Origin: Ophiostoma sp. CBS 140.51
Taxonomy: Eukaryota; Ascomycota; Sordariomycetes; Ophiostomatales; Ophiostomataceae
Length of the DNA stretch: 27,161 nucleotides
Direction: 5' to 3'
Assembly: GCA_029298735.1 (NCBI GenBank)
Contig: JANSLP010000397.1
Coordinates: forward strand, 1 to 27,161
How positions within the stretch are numbered: the stretch's first letter is position 1; each line of letters opens with the position of its first letter. The notes under the pieces were generated by a model, which did no database searches, was not told the DNA's origin, and worked only from the letters and a program-made list of their open reading frames with translations. A program made the translations under genes and the position numbers. Below are positions 1 through 9,278 of the stretch, one piece after another.

Positions 1-1059
1 CTATCTTGACGTGTTTGGCTACTCTCTCCGCGTCTGGTCGTTTTGTCTCTCTTTTTTTCTCATTGAATTCATTTAACTCATTAACTTCTCCTTTTTTGAA
101 AGTTATGGGATCCTATCTAAGTGTGTAGGGTGCTGAAGGGGGAATCGCTTTTTGGTATGATTTTGGGTTTTCCCAACGTGCAGTGATGTACTGTTTGCTT
201 TGCTCGTCGTTCACTTTGCCACTGCATGTCATTTTCTCACAAGTCGGTCACAGTACACACATTAACCATCATGATAACTTTTGTTCAAGAGAGAAAAAAA
301 GATCAGATTTCCATTTGTTTTGTAAATTCTTCCCAAAAATGTGAAATGTGGTAGAAAAAACAGAAATGGTGAGGTTGTAGTACAAGAAGAAAAGTAAGAC
401 TGACTAGACGTGAAAGAAGAAGTACACGAGAGCAGATGACGTAGACACCAGACAAGGCAGCAAAGTAAGCAACAGAAACAAGAAGAAAGACAAGAAGAGC
501 AAAAGGGGAGAAGAACCAAAAAAAGCGTGGTCTTTTTCGGTCTAGTCGATGAAGTACCGTTGTCGCTTCTTTTTTTGTGGATGTAGGTTTTCGTTTTGCA
601 AGTTTTTTTTGTTCTCCCGATTTTCTCGTAAGAGGTTGTCACACCCATAGGAAGATGGAAAAGATAGAAAAAGATCAGGCAAAAGAGAAAAAGGTCTTTG
701 TCTTTAAGAGATAAAAAAGAAAACTGAAATACTTGGTTTCCTCCTCTTGTAGAGAATCATAACTGTCATAAACAAATGGCATCACTCAAAAATCAAGTGA
801 TGGAAAAACAATAAAAGGACTAAAAACATAAAAACACCAAACTGTTGACAATAAGAGACCCGCCCATATTGGGGTGGTGTGGTCTTTGGTCCGCTGCGCT
901 GAAAATAAAACCCGGCCGTGAAAATCAAAGGTGTTGTGCAAAATACAATGGGGGGAAGATGAGATCGAATGCAAGAATCGAGGGAAGATGATGTGGTAGA
1001 ACAGGTAGAGGGGTGAAATATTAAGTACAGGATGTGATAAAAAGCTCTAGTAAAGCAAT
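1..1059. other. 3' flank of ace1, no gene seen
   Basis: This is noncoding sequence downstream of the ace1 stop codon. Positions 360-530 are purine-rich on the plus strand (runs of AAGAAG and AGAAAC), so any frame read there on the minus strand gives only Ser/Cys/Phe/Leu-rich low-complexity translation with no recognisable domain. It should contain the ace1 3' UTR and poly(A) site (reading leftward from 1059), but I see no canonical AATAAA close to the stop. Nothing at 1-250 resembles a coding exon. Confidence 0.6.
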
Positions 1060-3678
1060 TTACCAGTCCATGTTGGTGTAGATTTGCGACGTGGGCTGCG
1101 AGTAGCCAGCGGCAAGGCTGGGCGTCATCTCCTCAAACAGCGTGTCAAACACAGGGTCGTGCTTGAATGTGGTCTGCGGCAGAGCGGCCATCTCGGCGTT
1201 CGGGAACAAAATAAAGTCCGTGCCCTTCTTGGTAGCGTCATCGGAGTAATCGACAAAGCCCTCGTCATCGAGCATGGAGTCAGGCGTGAACAGCATGGCG
1301 TTGGCCTCGCCCAGGGGCGAGATGTGGGGCATCAGGTTCTGAAACTGCTGGTTCTGGCGCTCGTGCTCCTGCATCTGCTGGTGCATGGCCTGCAAGCGAG
1401 CCATCTGCTGCTGCTGGGCCGGGGTGACCATGGGCGCGCACAGGTCGGGAGCCTGCAGGGCCATGAACTGGTCAAGCAGCTCCTTGTTGGCGTAGTTGGG
1501 AGCAAAGATGGGCTCGGGCGTCGGCAGCTGCATGGGAGCACTGTAGATGTCCTCGTACATGGACATGTCCTGGCCAATGTCCTGGTAAGCCGAGTTGTTG
1601 TCCAAGCTAGAGGCATTAGACGGCGACGCGTAAGCAGAGGCGTCGTTCAGGTCAATGGGCAGCGGCGAGAAGTCGAGATCGTCCAGCTCAGCAGGGAGCA
1701 GGTCACCGTTCAGGATGTCTCCAGGAGCGCAGGTCGGGAACTCAATGTTGCTGAACAGAGGAGCGGAGAACTCGTCGTAGCCGGGAGTGGTAACGTTGGG
1801 GCTGCGGGCGCTGACGGGCGTCGGCAGGTTAACCAGCTGCGGCGTGGGCAGAGTGGTGCTCGAGGCATCCAGGCTGCCGCGAACAGATGAGGACGAGCCT
1901 TGGATCATACCGCCATCCTTGATAGAAGGCGAGGCGGCGACCTGGCCAGCAGCGGTCTTGCTGCTGCCGTTGGTCTTGGTGCGGACATAGGTCCAACCGT
2001 GGGTCTTCTCCATGTGCTGCTTACGGTTCGAGTCACGCTTGGACTTGTAGGTGCAGGGCTTGAACAGACACTCGTACATCGGTGGGTTATCCGAGTGCTT
2101 GTCGTTCATGTGACGGTCACGCTCCTTCTCCGTGGGCCAGCCGTACTCGTGGTACTTGCAGGACTCCAGGGGGCACTTCCAGGGGCGCGAGTGGGTCTTC
2201 TCGTGCTTGGTCAAGTCACAGGGGCGCTTGAACTCCTTGGTGCAGCCGGGAACGCTGCACATCTTGGGGGCATACTCCTCAGGGGGAGCGTTCTTCTTGC
2301 GGCGGGCCATGGAGCGCATAATCTCCTCCTCGTCCTCCAGCTCCTGGCTGGCGGAACGCTTGATGCGGATCGTGTCCTTAATGTCCTCCTCGAGCTCGAC
2401 GGGCAGGCCAGTGGCAATAGACACGGCACGGCCGTCGCGGCTGATGCGGACAAGCTCGGCAGGGCGGCCGTTCACGGCAATGCCGCCGTGCAGCTTGATC
2501 TCATCAGAGCTGGGGTCGGGGTTAGCACGGGTAAGATGGATTGGGTTAATGGTGGTGATGGTGGCTGTGGACCGGAGGTTGTACCTGTGGAAATCCATGT
2601 TGACAGAGCCGGCCTTTTCGTTGGCCTTGGCGTCAGCAAGTTGTTGGGCGTAGTGGTGGATCTGGTCGACGAGGTCGATAAAGTAACCGGCGGTGTAGGG
2701 AAGGTCGGCAGGGCGGGTCTGCTCGCGTTCGGACAGGTACTCGACGGTGGTCTGGAGGCAACGAACAGACTCCAGACAGAAGTCGAGATAGAGCTTGGCG
2801 ACCTTGGTCCTCTCCTTTAAACACAAAAACCGATAAGTATTTCCCCAGACGCCCGTATCGTTACGGAGGTCGTCACTTACCGGAGCGAGGAACAGAATAG
2901 TCTTCTCGAGATCCCGCAGGCAAACAATGTCACGCTTGTTGATCTTGGTGGTGCACTCGAGCAGAATGGGGTGGAATGCCTTGTAGGCGGGCTTGGCGAG
3001 CAGCGGCTTGACGGTATGCTCGTAGATGCGGTTGGTGGCGCGTGCGCTCAGGCCAGCAGGCTTCTCGTTGGAAGCGGCGGCGGCGGAGCGGGTGACAGCC
3101 TTGGCCTGGACGGGCGCGCGTCTCGTGGCGGTGGTAGTGTTGTTCTTACCAGTCTGCTGCTGCTTCTGCAGCTGCTGCTTCTTACCGGAAGACGAGGCGA
3201 CGGACGAGCCGAGGCCACTATCGGAGGCGTGGTGGTTGTTGGAAAGGCGGCGGTTCACGGGGCGCGGCTGGAGAACGCGGCGGGGTTGCTGCTCACCACC
3301 GAGGGCGTGGTCGAGGAGGCCCTTCGGAACGGAGTCGCTGTCGTCGTCCAGGAAGACGGCGTTGACGCTGTTCTTTTTGGGCGAGGAGATGTGGGTGCCA
3401 GCAAGAGTCTTGCCAATGTTGTCAAGAGTCAGAGCGACGCGGCGGCGGTGGGCGTCGACGACGTCGTCGAGGTTGGATTGCGAACGAGCGAGCTGCGGAG
3501 GGCAGAAGGGAGCGTCGATGTCGTTGACAGGGCTTGTAGGCGAGTGGAAAGTTGCGCCTTTGCGGAGCATGATGTTGGTCTTAAGGCTCAGGCCATGACC
3601 AGAGCTGGGTGAACCAAGACGAGTCACCGGGACACGACGAGGGTTGGTAGAAGGTGTAGACGAAGATGGAGAAGACAT
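1060..3678 (-). CDS. ace1: ACE1/ACEI-type C2H2 zinc-finger transcription factor (two exons: 3678-2881 and 2814-1060)
   Basis: Ortholog of ACEI, the nuclear repressor of cellulase and xylanase genes in Trichoderma reesei (StzA in Aspergillus nidulans). It is recognised from an ACEI-like N-terminus (Ser-rich start, then GLSLKT, RKGATFHSPTSP at about residues 29-50, and DDVVDAHRRR near 70-80), a conserved middle region (YLDFC, EYL-EREQTRP, GYFIDL), and three C2H2 fingers at about residues 452-535. The fingers are C-x4-C...H-x3-H, C-x4-C-x15-H-x4-H and C-x4-C-x12-H-x4-H, preceded by a basic ARRKKN patch. Gln-rich stretches occur in both halves (KKQQLQKQQQ; QQQQMARLQ), and the C-terminus is acidic/aromatic. 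ATG 3678 is the first in-frame ATG; the frame stays open to 3735, but only with a non-ATG codon. With the intron removed the protein is 850 aa, somewhat longer than T. reesei ACEI. The family assignment is secure; target genes in this organism are inferred. Confidence 0.93.
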   Translation of the reverse strand: MSSPSSSTPSTNPRRVPVTRLGSPSSGHGLSLKTNIMLRKGATFHSPTSPVNDIDAPFCPPQLARSQSNLDDVVDAHRRRVALTLDNIGKTLAGTHISSPKKNSVNAVFLDDDSDSVPKGLLDHALGGEQQPRRVLQPRPVNRRLSNNHHASDSGLGSSVASSSGKKQQLQKQQQTGKNNTTTATRRAPVQAKAVTRSAAAASNEKPAGLSARATNRIYEHTVKPLLAKPAYKAFHPILLECTTKINKRDIVCLRDLEKTILFLAPVSDDLRNDTGVWGNTYRFLCLKERTKVAKLYLDFCLESVRCLQTTVEYLSEREQTRPADLPYTAGYFIDLVDQIHHYAQQLADAKANEKAGSVNMDFHRYNLRSTATITTINPIHLTRANPDPSSDEIKLHGGIAVNGRPAELVRISRDGRAVSIATGLPVELEEDIKDTIRIKRSASQELEDEEEIMRSMARRKKNAPPEEYAPKMCSVPGCTKEFKRPCDLTKHEKTHSRPWKCPLESCKYHEYGWPTEKERDRHMNDKHSDNPPMYECLFKPCTYKSKRDSNRKQHMEKTHGWTYVRTKTNGSSKTAAGQVAASPSIKDGGMIQGSSSSVRGSLDASSTTLPTPQLVNLPTPVSARSPNVTTPGYDEFSAPLFSNIEFPTCAPGDILNGDLLPAELDDLDFSPLPIDLNDASAYASPSNASSLDNNSAYQDIGQDMSMYEDIYSAPMQLPTPEPIFAPNYANKELLDQFMALQAPDLCAPMVTPAQQQQMARLQAMHQQMQEHERQNQQFQNLMPHISPLGEANAMLFTPDSMLDDEGFVDYSDDATKKGTDFILFPNAEMAALPQTTFKHDPVFDTLFEEMTPSLAAGYSQPTSQIYTNMDW
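2815..2880 (-). other. 66-nt phase-0 intron of ace1 without in-frame stop
   Basis: On the minus strand an exon ending ...CTCGCTCCG is followed by GTAAGTGACG, a consensus fungal donor, and the segment ends TTTAAAG before GAGAGGACC. The length is divisible by three and no stop is created, so a naive reading frame runs through and adds 22 residues (beginning VSDDLRND, ending FLCLK). Removing it joins LFLAP to ERTKVAK, which matches the uninterrupted FMAPE-K-like segment expected in ACEI. A possible branch site is CGTAAC. The acceptor lacks a strong polypyrimidine tract. Confidence 0.8.
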
Positions 3679-3720
3679 GATGAAGGATGCGGGTGGGGGA
3701 CGAGGCGGGATAGAGCCAGG

Positions 3721-3728
3721 TTTATAAA
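3721..3728 (-). promoter_or_regulatory. TATA-like element upstream of ace1
   Basis: The palindromic octamer TTTATAAA lies about 43-50 bp upstream of the ace1 ATG. If used as a TATA box it would place the transcription start very close to the ATG, giving a leader of only about 15-20 nt. It may instead be part of a longer leader, since the sequence upstream is pyrimidine-rich on the coding strand for more than 1 kb. Motif-only evidence. Confidence 0.25.
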
Positions 3729-4191
3729 TTATCAAAAGGTAAAGGGGGTGTGTGATGGTGTGGAAGGAAACTTTTCAGAGAAGGCTGAAGAGAGTCCTGT
3801 TCCCAGGGGATCTCTGGCTCTTTGTCCTTGGCCGGGTGGGGTCAAGGAGAGGGAGAGAGATTATGCAAAAGAGCAAAGCAAGAGACTGTTTCTTGTGGTC
3901 AGTAACTTGTGTTGGATACGACTTGAGACTGAAGAGACTTCAGAGAATGAGAAGAGTGGAGGAGACGGGTCTTGCTTGGGCTTCGACCGTCGGGGAAGTG
4001 ATGCAATGACTGAGGGCTCGGAGGTTGTTTGATGGAGCAGATGGAGTGCATGGAAGAGCAAGAGACGAATGAGACGAATGGAAGACGAGGAAAGCTGGCG
4101 AGAATGAGTCCCTGTGAGTCACAAGGCGGCGGCTTGCGGTCTGGGTTCACGCTAGGGGAAGTGGTGATGGCGGCGGGTGATGGATAGAAAG

Positions 4192-5718
4192 AGGCAGGTT
4201 GAAGAAGAGGAGAAGAGGGAGAAGAGATGGAAGGACAAGATAGGGATGGGATGATCGAAGGACGGAATAGGGAAGAAGTGAAAGGAATGTGAAGAAGATC
4301 AGGAAGCGGACAAGTTCTTACTTCGACTCGGAATCTCTAGGACTTTGGCCCTCGTTAATCGTGTATCTGCGGACTCGATTGGGTCCGGAGAGCACACGAG
4401 GAAGGTTCGTCGATGGGTTCGCAACGATGGGTTCGCGAACGGGCAGACGATGGAAGCAGGTTTTGTTTTTGTTTTCTGGGTTTGGTCAACGGCTGCCGGA
4501 ATGGATGCGGCGGCGGCTCGAAACGGTACGCGATGACTTGAATTGGGCACTGAACACTGAGCACTGGGCAAGTGGGCAAGCGATGCAATGCACGACGCGT
4601 GAATGACGATGGATGGATGCGAGGGTAAACTCGAAAAGAAGGCAAAAAGGCAGGAAGAAGCGCGAGACAGATGAGGCAAAAAGAAGGAAAAGAGAAATGA
4701 GGCCGAATAAAAGAGAAAATGGGGCGGCCGGTTAGTTCTCGTGCTTCGTTTCGCTCGCAGGCACGGTCTGTCGGTTCTGTTGGCCTCTCTGATTCTCGCT
4801 ACGACAGTGCTGTGGACGTTGGACGTTGGACGTTGGGAGGTTGATGGAAAGTGGGAAAAGGAGAGGAAGAAACGAGGCCGGCGACGTTGGGAAAAGCGAG
4901 CGGACGGCGGACGACATATGGGGGGCGTGCTGAACGTGGTTGCCTAAAATTGTTCCCAAAGAAGACTAGCGCTGAACGACTACGCCTCCAAAGGCGGAAT
5001 CCTTTGGACTGGGCAAGAGGGCAAGAGTGGGTCTAAAGTCCTTTCTCTGACGCTGCGCGTTTGGTGAGGAAGGAGCGAGGGACTGGACAGACCACTTTAC
5101 TCGGACAGTGCAGACAGTGTGAGCTGCGCGGTTGTCGACTTGTTGGTGATACGATTATGTGTTTGGAGGACAGTTGAGGACAACATTTGGTCTCACAACG
5201 CTTGGTTTGTTTTCGCTTGTCTCTTTTGGAATAAGCTCGGTGAGGATAGCTCAAGGCAGAGAGATAAAATAAAAGGAGGAAATGTGAAAGAAAACAAAAA
5301 CAGGGGCACAAAAACGGAATGAGAGGCAGATTTCTAGTGAGGAAGGCGCGACTGAGTCGTCGGCAGGTGAGGCAAGAACTTTTCCAAAGCGTTGAAGGCA
5401 ATCATCAATCAACAAAACACACCTCGCGCGCACGGTGCAAACGGGCGTTTCGACAGGCAGAAACAAAAGGGACAGAAGAGACAAGAAACTGAAAAGAAAC
5501 GGCTTTGCGACCTCAGGCTGGGCGGACTTTTGGCGGGCCCTGTCCCCGTTGGCGCTCTTTTTGTGGTCTTTTTGGGGCTGTCGATCGCCAGGCTGACTGC
5601 GCCGAGTGGACGGCAGGAACGGGATTGGCTGGGGACTGGGCGGGTTTGGTGACCCAAGGACAGTGTGAGACTCGTGATACAAAACTCGCACGGCTTCCCA
5701 ACGCAGAAGGAGGAGGCA
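4192..5718 (+). promoter_or_regulatory. Array of eleven AGGCA pentamers (ACEI core sites) upstream of ace1
   Basis: AGGCA occurs on the plus strand at 4192, 4640, 4648, 4674, 4759, 5254, 5324, 5370, 5396, 5455 and 5714. The sites at 4640 and 4674 read AGGCAAA. I saw only one TGCCT (the opposite orientation, near 4944) in the same interval. AGGCA is the reported core recognition sequence of T. reesei ACEI, known from multiple sites in the cbh1 promoter. Here the sites lie 0.5-2.0 kb upstream of the gene encoding the ACEI ortholog, which suggests autoregulation. Purine bias of the strand inflates the count, so this remains a hypothesis. Confidence 0.4.
4813..4833 (+). repeat. 7-bp tandem repeat, three copies of TGGACGT
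   Basis: Three perfect head-to-tail copies of TGGACGT are followed by a partial TGG. The repeat lies in noncoding DNA about 1.1 kb upstream of ace1. No function is apparent; it looks like a short replication-slippage tract. Confidence 0.9.
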
Positions 5719-5770
5719 ACCGTTTTCTCCGGCCGTTGATTGCTTAAAGTCCAGGGGCCAAAGGGGGGTC

Positions 5771-7700
5771 ATGTCTTCAGGGGCCCTGGGGCCTGGCGGC
5801 GCTAAAAATGGCACCTGTTATTTTTGTTTTTACGCTTCTTTTGGCGTCTTTTGGCGCTCATTCCTGGCGACTCCGGCCGCTATTTCCTATCTTTTTCTTT
5901 ATTTCTCGCTGTTTTTGCAACTTTTCTCACTGTTGTTTCTCACCCATCGTGCCTTCCTCGCCGTCTTGGTGGTACCTTCCCTGCTTTTCTCTCACCTTCC
6001 GTCGCCTGTCTCTGCACCATCGCGCCTGCCCTTGCTCGCTTTGTTGTCCGCCTGACAAATGCAGACCGCGAGCCGCTAGTCCCGGGGACACGTCAATGGG
6101 CACAGTGCGGGTTTAAGCTTTTTGCTGGATCCATTCCTCTCACTTGAGTTTCCGCCTTTTTGACGCTTTTGACTGTGCTGTGGAACAGCACCTACTTTTT
6201 CCTTGTCCCCTTTTCTTGTTTCTCTTGCGCCATACGACATCGACTCGCCGGAATACGAGCTGCGATCCGACCGCGAAACGCCAGTCTGTCTTCCCCGGTC
6301 GGTCTCAACCTCAACCTCGAGCCTGCCGACAAGGCAAAACAAACTGTAGCCGATTGACTTTTGTGATCAACGACAGATTCCATTGATTATCTGGCCTCAT
6401 GACCGTGACAGCCTCTCTCTCGCATGCCACTGACTCCCACTGACAAGACTCCGTATCTCGAGCACCTGCATTACGGCCGGCCCAGCCCTGACTCTTTTCA
6501 TGCAAATATGACTAACTGCTGCAGGACGGTGTCCGTTTGGTTTGTTTTTGGTCTGTTCTTGGGTTTGGCCTCAATCCGTTTGATGCCCCCTTTTGATGCT
6601 TTTTGACAGTTTTGATTCTTTTCGCTCTCCTTCCTGGCCAATATCGTCCTTGTTTTGATTGTCGCTTTTCTTTTTTGCTCTTTTTATTGGCTGGTTTGTC
6701 TGTGACCCTCCTGACTGAGTCAAACGGCAACGGGGCGGGCAGATCGTGGCTCTCACACTCTCCCTGGACAGTTTGCAAGGTTTGCCGTGACCCGACTGGT
6801 TGATCGCGTGGGGGAGGTTTCCTTTGATTTCTCTGTCCTCTCTGGGCAATCTGCTGTCTGCGCATATGCAACATTGCGCCGCACAAACACCCGGGGGTTG
6901 TTGATGGTGAATTCATTGTCATATTTTGTTGGCTGCCCCGTCACTTTGAGAGAGATGTCCTGCTGATGCCCCAAGATGCTCAGACGACGGGCTGCCACAG
7001 CCTCAAAAAGGGTGCATCGACGATATCCCCCCGGTCTGGTCGTGTGGCCTGGGCCATTGGTTCTGACATTGACCAACAGGACAACTCCCGAGTGCTTCCG
7101 CTTATTTGTCCCTTTTCTCCTTTTCCTGTTTGTCTGTCCTCTTTTCCCCGCGGTATTTTCCAGTCTGTCCGATTTGACTTCTTCGACATGTTAATGGGTT
7201 TGGATTGAATTTCAATCAAAGATCAAGACCTCATTGATTTCAGATCAAACGTCTCTCAATGTCAATCACGTCCCACAAGGCAAAAGATTGCTTGCCATAC
7301 TTCTGCGGTTCCCTTGGCTGTGCTTCGCACAGCTGTCCGAATTAGGAAAAGAACCATATCGTAATGTCCACTCTTCACGCAAGTCGTATCGAATTTAACC
7401 TTTTCGCTGGTGGTCTGGTCTGCCCGCCATCCCTGTCGCTCTCTGTCTCTCTGTCCATCTGTGTCTCCTCCCTGTGTGCACTCAGTTCTCTCTTCTTGTG
7501 TCCCATCGTCAATTCCTCCGGCATTGTTCCAAACATGAATGCCCACTCCTTCCCTCTGTCCTTTGCACCACACCCTTTTCCTTCACTTTACTGTCGCCTT
7601 TTGACAAGTGTCGTCTCTCGCCCTATCAATTCCCATCATCCATCAGCACCCAAACAAACATGTAAAACTTTTCCTGTCGCGTCGTACCGCCATCCAACCT
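5771..7700. other. Gene-free interval, pyrimidine-rich on the plus strand
   Basis: The strand composition reverses relative to 3.7-5.5 kb: long runs of TTTTCTTT, CTCTGTCTCT and CTTTTGTC now lie on the plus strand. Frames in all three plus registers are open for 60-110 codons (for example around 5771-6147), but they give only low-complexity Phe/Leu/Ser/Cys translation, which shows they are composition artefacts. In fungi such CT-rich tracts often precede a transcription start, so an unannotated plus-strand transcript beginning here is possible, but I cannot identify a coding exon. Confidence 0.5.
5837..5856 (+). repeat. 10-bp direct repeat TCTTTTGGCG, two copies
   Basis: Two perfect adjacent copies of TCTTTTGGCG occur, the second continuing into CTC to give TTTTGGCGC. 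The core resembles an E2F/MBF-type TTTSGCGC site, but this is motif similarity only. It lies in noncoding DNA near the switch of strand composition. Confidence 0.7.
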
Positions 7701-8997
7701 GATGTATGCACTCAGCACCCCTGCATTAGCCATTCGGCGTGCTGGCATATGTTCTGTTTGTTGATGGCTTTTGATGGCTATTGATGGAAGCAAAGGGAAT
7801 TAACAAAAGACACACGAGACAGATATCACAAGCAAAACCGATTCGCCAAGATGTCAATGTGAATGTCATTGGGCGTGCTCTCGTGTTGTCAAAAAGGAGG
7901 CTGAAAGAATCCAATGGAATCCCCGCAACGCGGATCGTGCATCGTGCCCTTGTTCCTTGTTGACTGGTCTCAGTCGCGGGCGGCCATGGTCACCGGCCAT
8001 TGTATCTGAGACCTCTGCAAGAACGACTGGAACTATCTACCCGCATCTGCTTTTCAGCCTGTGTTACCATCCATCCTGTCTCGATGAACAGGGGACATGG
8101 GCACGGTTCGGCAAAGAGTTCGGTGTGTTCAAAGTCCAAAAACCTGCCCAGCGGTCGACAAAAGGCGAGGCCTAATCGTAGATGATGCCGTAATAAAATG
8201 CAGTCTGTACAAACAGTCAAAGAGCATACAACACAAACTCGGCGTCAATCAAAGAAGAATGCAGCAAGAAAATCAGAAAATGAACAATCAATATCGAATA
8301 CGCAAGGGATGACCGATGAAAGAAATAAAGACGAAATAAAAGGTCCGATCTACATATTGAACACCGAAAACGACTGTCAAATTTACCGAAGAACGACCAG
8401 GGGCTGTGCTCCTTCGTGATATTCCCATAAAGTGAAACGTTCAAACAAAGAGGTTTCGAGACAGACACAAAACAGCCAAACGACTAACAACAACATCCAG
8501 CCACGAACACAACAACAACGGTGAATAAGACCCCGCATCGACCGATAGATGACGGGCAACCGGGCGCGTCGAGACTGCAGAACCCGTGAACGCGTGCACG
8601 ACAGAGCGCATCAGAGAATGTCTGCAACCTCCATACCCTTCTCGTCGTTGTGCCGGCATCCTTTGTGCCCCTGGGTGTCTTTACATCTCCGTCATTTCCA
8701 TCTCCATCTCTCATCTTCCATTCATCACCAGTCAATGATACTCGGCAGGAGAAAGTGCCACGTCTGCCATCCATCTTTCAACCTCCACCACAGCCCTACC
8801 GAGACCGAGCGCCCATTGACAAGCTTTGTCAAAAACTCTGGGCGGGGTCTGGTCATTGCCTCGTTCCTCAGTCTTCTCGGGGGAAAATCTAGCCAACGAC
8901 GTTTTTGCTCATCCCCGTTCTGTTTGCGGTGTTCTCCATATTGACTTTCCTGCATATGGAGTAATGCAATATGTGGACGCGATCGATATTTTCCACT
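7701..8997. other. Gene-free interval, nothing recognised
   Basis: Mixed-composition noncoding DNA. It holds a 10-bp tandem repeat at 7761-7790 and an A-rich plus-strand stretch near 8220-8350. Short frames on both strands show no domain, no conserved-looking composition and no splice signals linking them. I see no tRNA-like A/B box pair. Confidence 0.5.
7761..7790 (+). repeat. Imperfect 10-bp tandem repeat (TTGATGGCTT, TTGATGGCTA, TTGATGGAAG)
   Basis: Three consecutive decamers share TTGATGG, with divergence only in the last three bases. It lies in noncoding sequence and no function is evident. Confidence 0.85.
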
Positions 8998-9003
8998 TAT
9001 ATA
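8998..9003 (+). promoter_or_regulatory. TATATA element preceding a possible small gene
   Basis: TATATA lies about 87 bp upstream of an ATG in strong context at 9090. Between them the sequence shifts from pyrimidine-rich (CCTCCTACCTCTTTC) to A-rich (AGAAACAATAACAAA), the usual order of promoter, start site and leader in filamentous fungi. Motif-only evidence. Confidence 0.25.
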
Positions 9004-9089
9004 CTTATCCTCCTACCTCTTTCGAGCAACACACAACTCGTAAAGAGGCTGCATATTGCAGAAAAGAAACAAAGAGAAACAATAACAAA

Positions 9090-9278
9090 ATGGGGAAAGA
9101 GCCCCTCTTGCTCAAGCAAACCCGGCTGTTAATCCGTGTAAAGAGTAAAGAGGAAAGAGTAAAACGGACAAAACGCCTTGTTCTTGTCGAGCGCCCGTGT
9201 CAAATCAGACGCCAGGAAATCCGGCAGCCTGCGAACAGAGTTCCTCTCAAAATTGTTTGCGACGTCCACCAAAATTAA
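9090..9278 (+). CDS. Possible small basic protein, 62 aa (low confidence)
   Basis: The ATG at 9090 has an unusually good fungal initiation context (AATAACAAA before ATGG) behind an A-rich leader and a TATATA element. The frame ends at TAA 9276-9278. The peptide is strongly basic with many Lys/Arg and begins MGKEPLLLKQTRLLIRVK. It matches no family I recognise, and I see no convincing donor that would extend it by splicing. The same frame is open upstream to about 8826, but the part before this ATG has no comparable start. It could equally be a chance frame in a noncoding transcript or in nontranscribed DNA. Confidence 0.2.
   Translation: MGKEPLLLKQTRLLIRVKSKEERVKRTKRLVLVERPCQIRRQEIRQPANRVPLKIVCDVHQN

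Larger units (their letters stand above)
3679..5770. other. Gene-free upstream region of ace1, purine-rich on the plus strand
   Basis: This is noncoding sequence 5' of ace1. On the ace1 coding strand it reads as CT-rich, as is common for fungal promoters and leaders. Reading frames on both strands are short, overlapping and without domain signal. It contains the AGGCA array and a 7-bp tandem repeat (separate entries). GTGGGG, which fits the CreA consensus SYGGRG, occurs near 3692 and 3836, but such hexamers are frequent by chance. No exon with credible coding content or splice signals was found. Confidence 0.6.

Noticed and set aside
2020..2045. GGTTCGAGTC resembling a tRNA B box
   Set aside because: It lies inside the ace1 coding region, with no matching A box or foldable cloverleaf around it.
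1084..2820. Long plus-strand frames (268 and 306 codons) opposite ace1
   Set aside because: They lie antisense to a securely identified coding region, are Leu/Val/Gly/Arg-rich, carry no domain, and arise from the codon bias of the real gene.
3692..3841. Two GTGGGG hexamers as CreA sites upstream of ace1
   Set aside because: They fit SYGGRG but this degenerate hexamer is too common to claim without a closely spaced conserved pair.
5251..5814. 187-codon minus-strand frame in the ace1 upstream region
   Set aside because: Composition follows the pyrimidine bias of that strand (Phe/Leu/Ser/Pro), no domain, no supporting start context.
5771..6147. Three overlapping plus-strand frames of 94-107 codons
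   Set aside because: All three registers are open together, which indicates stop-poor pyrimidine-rich DNA and not coding sequence.
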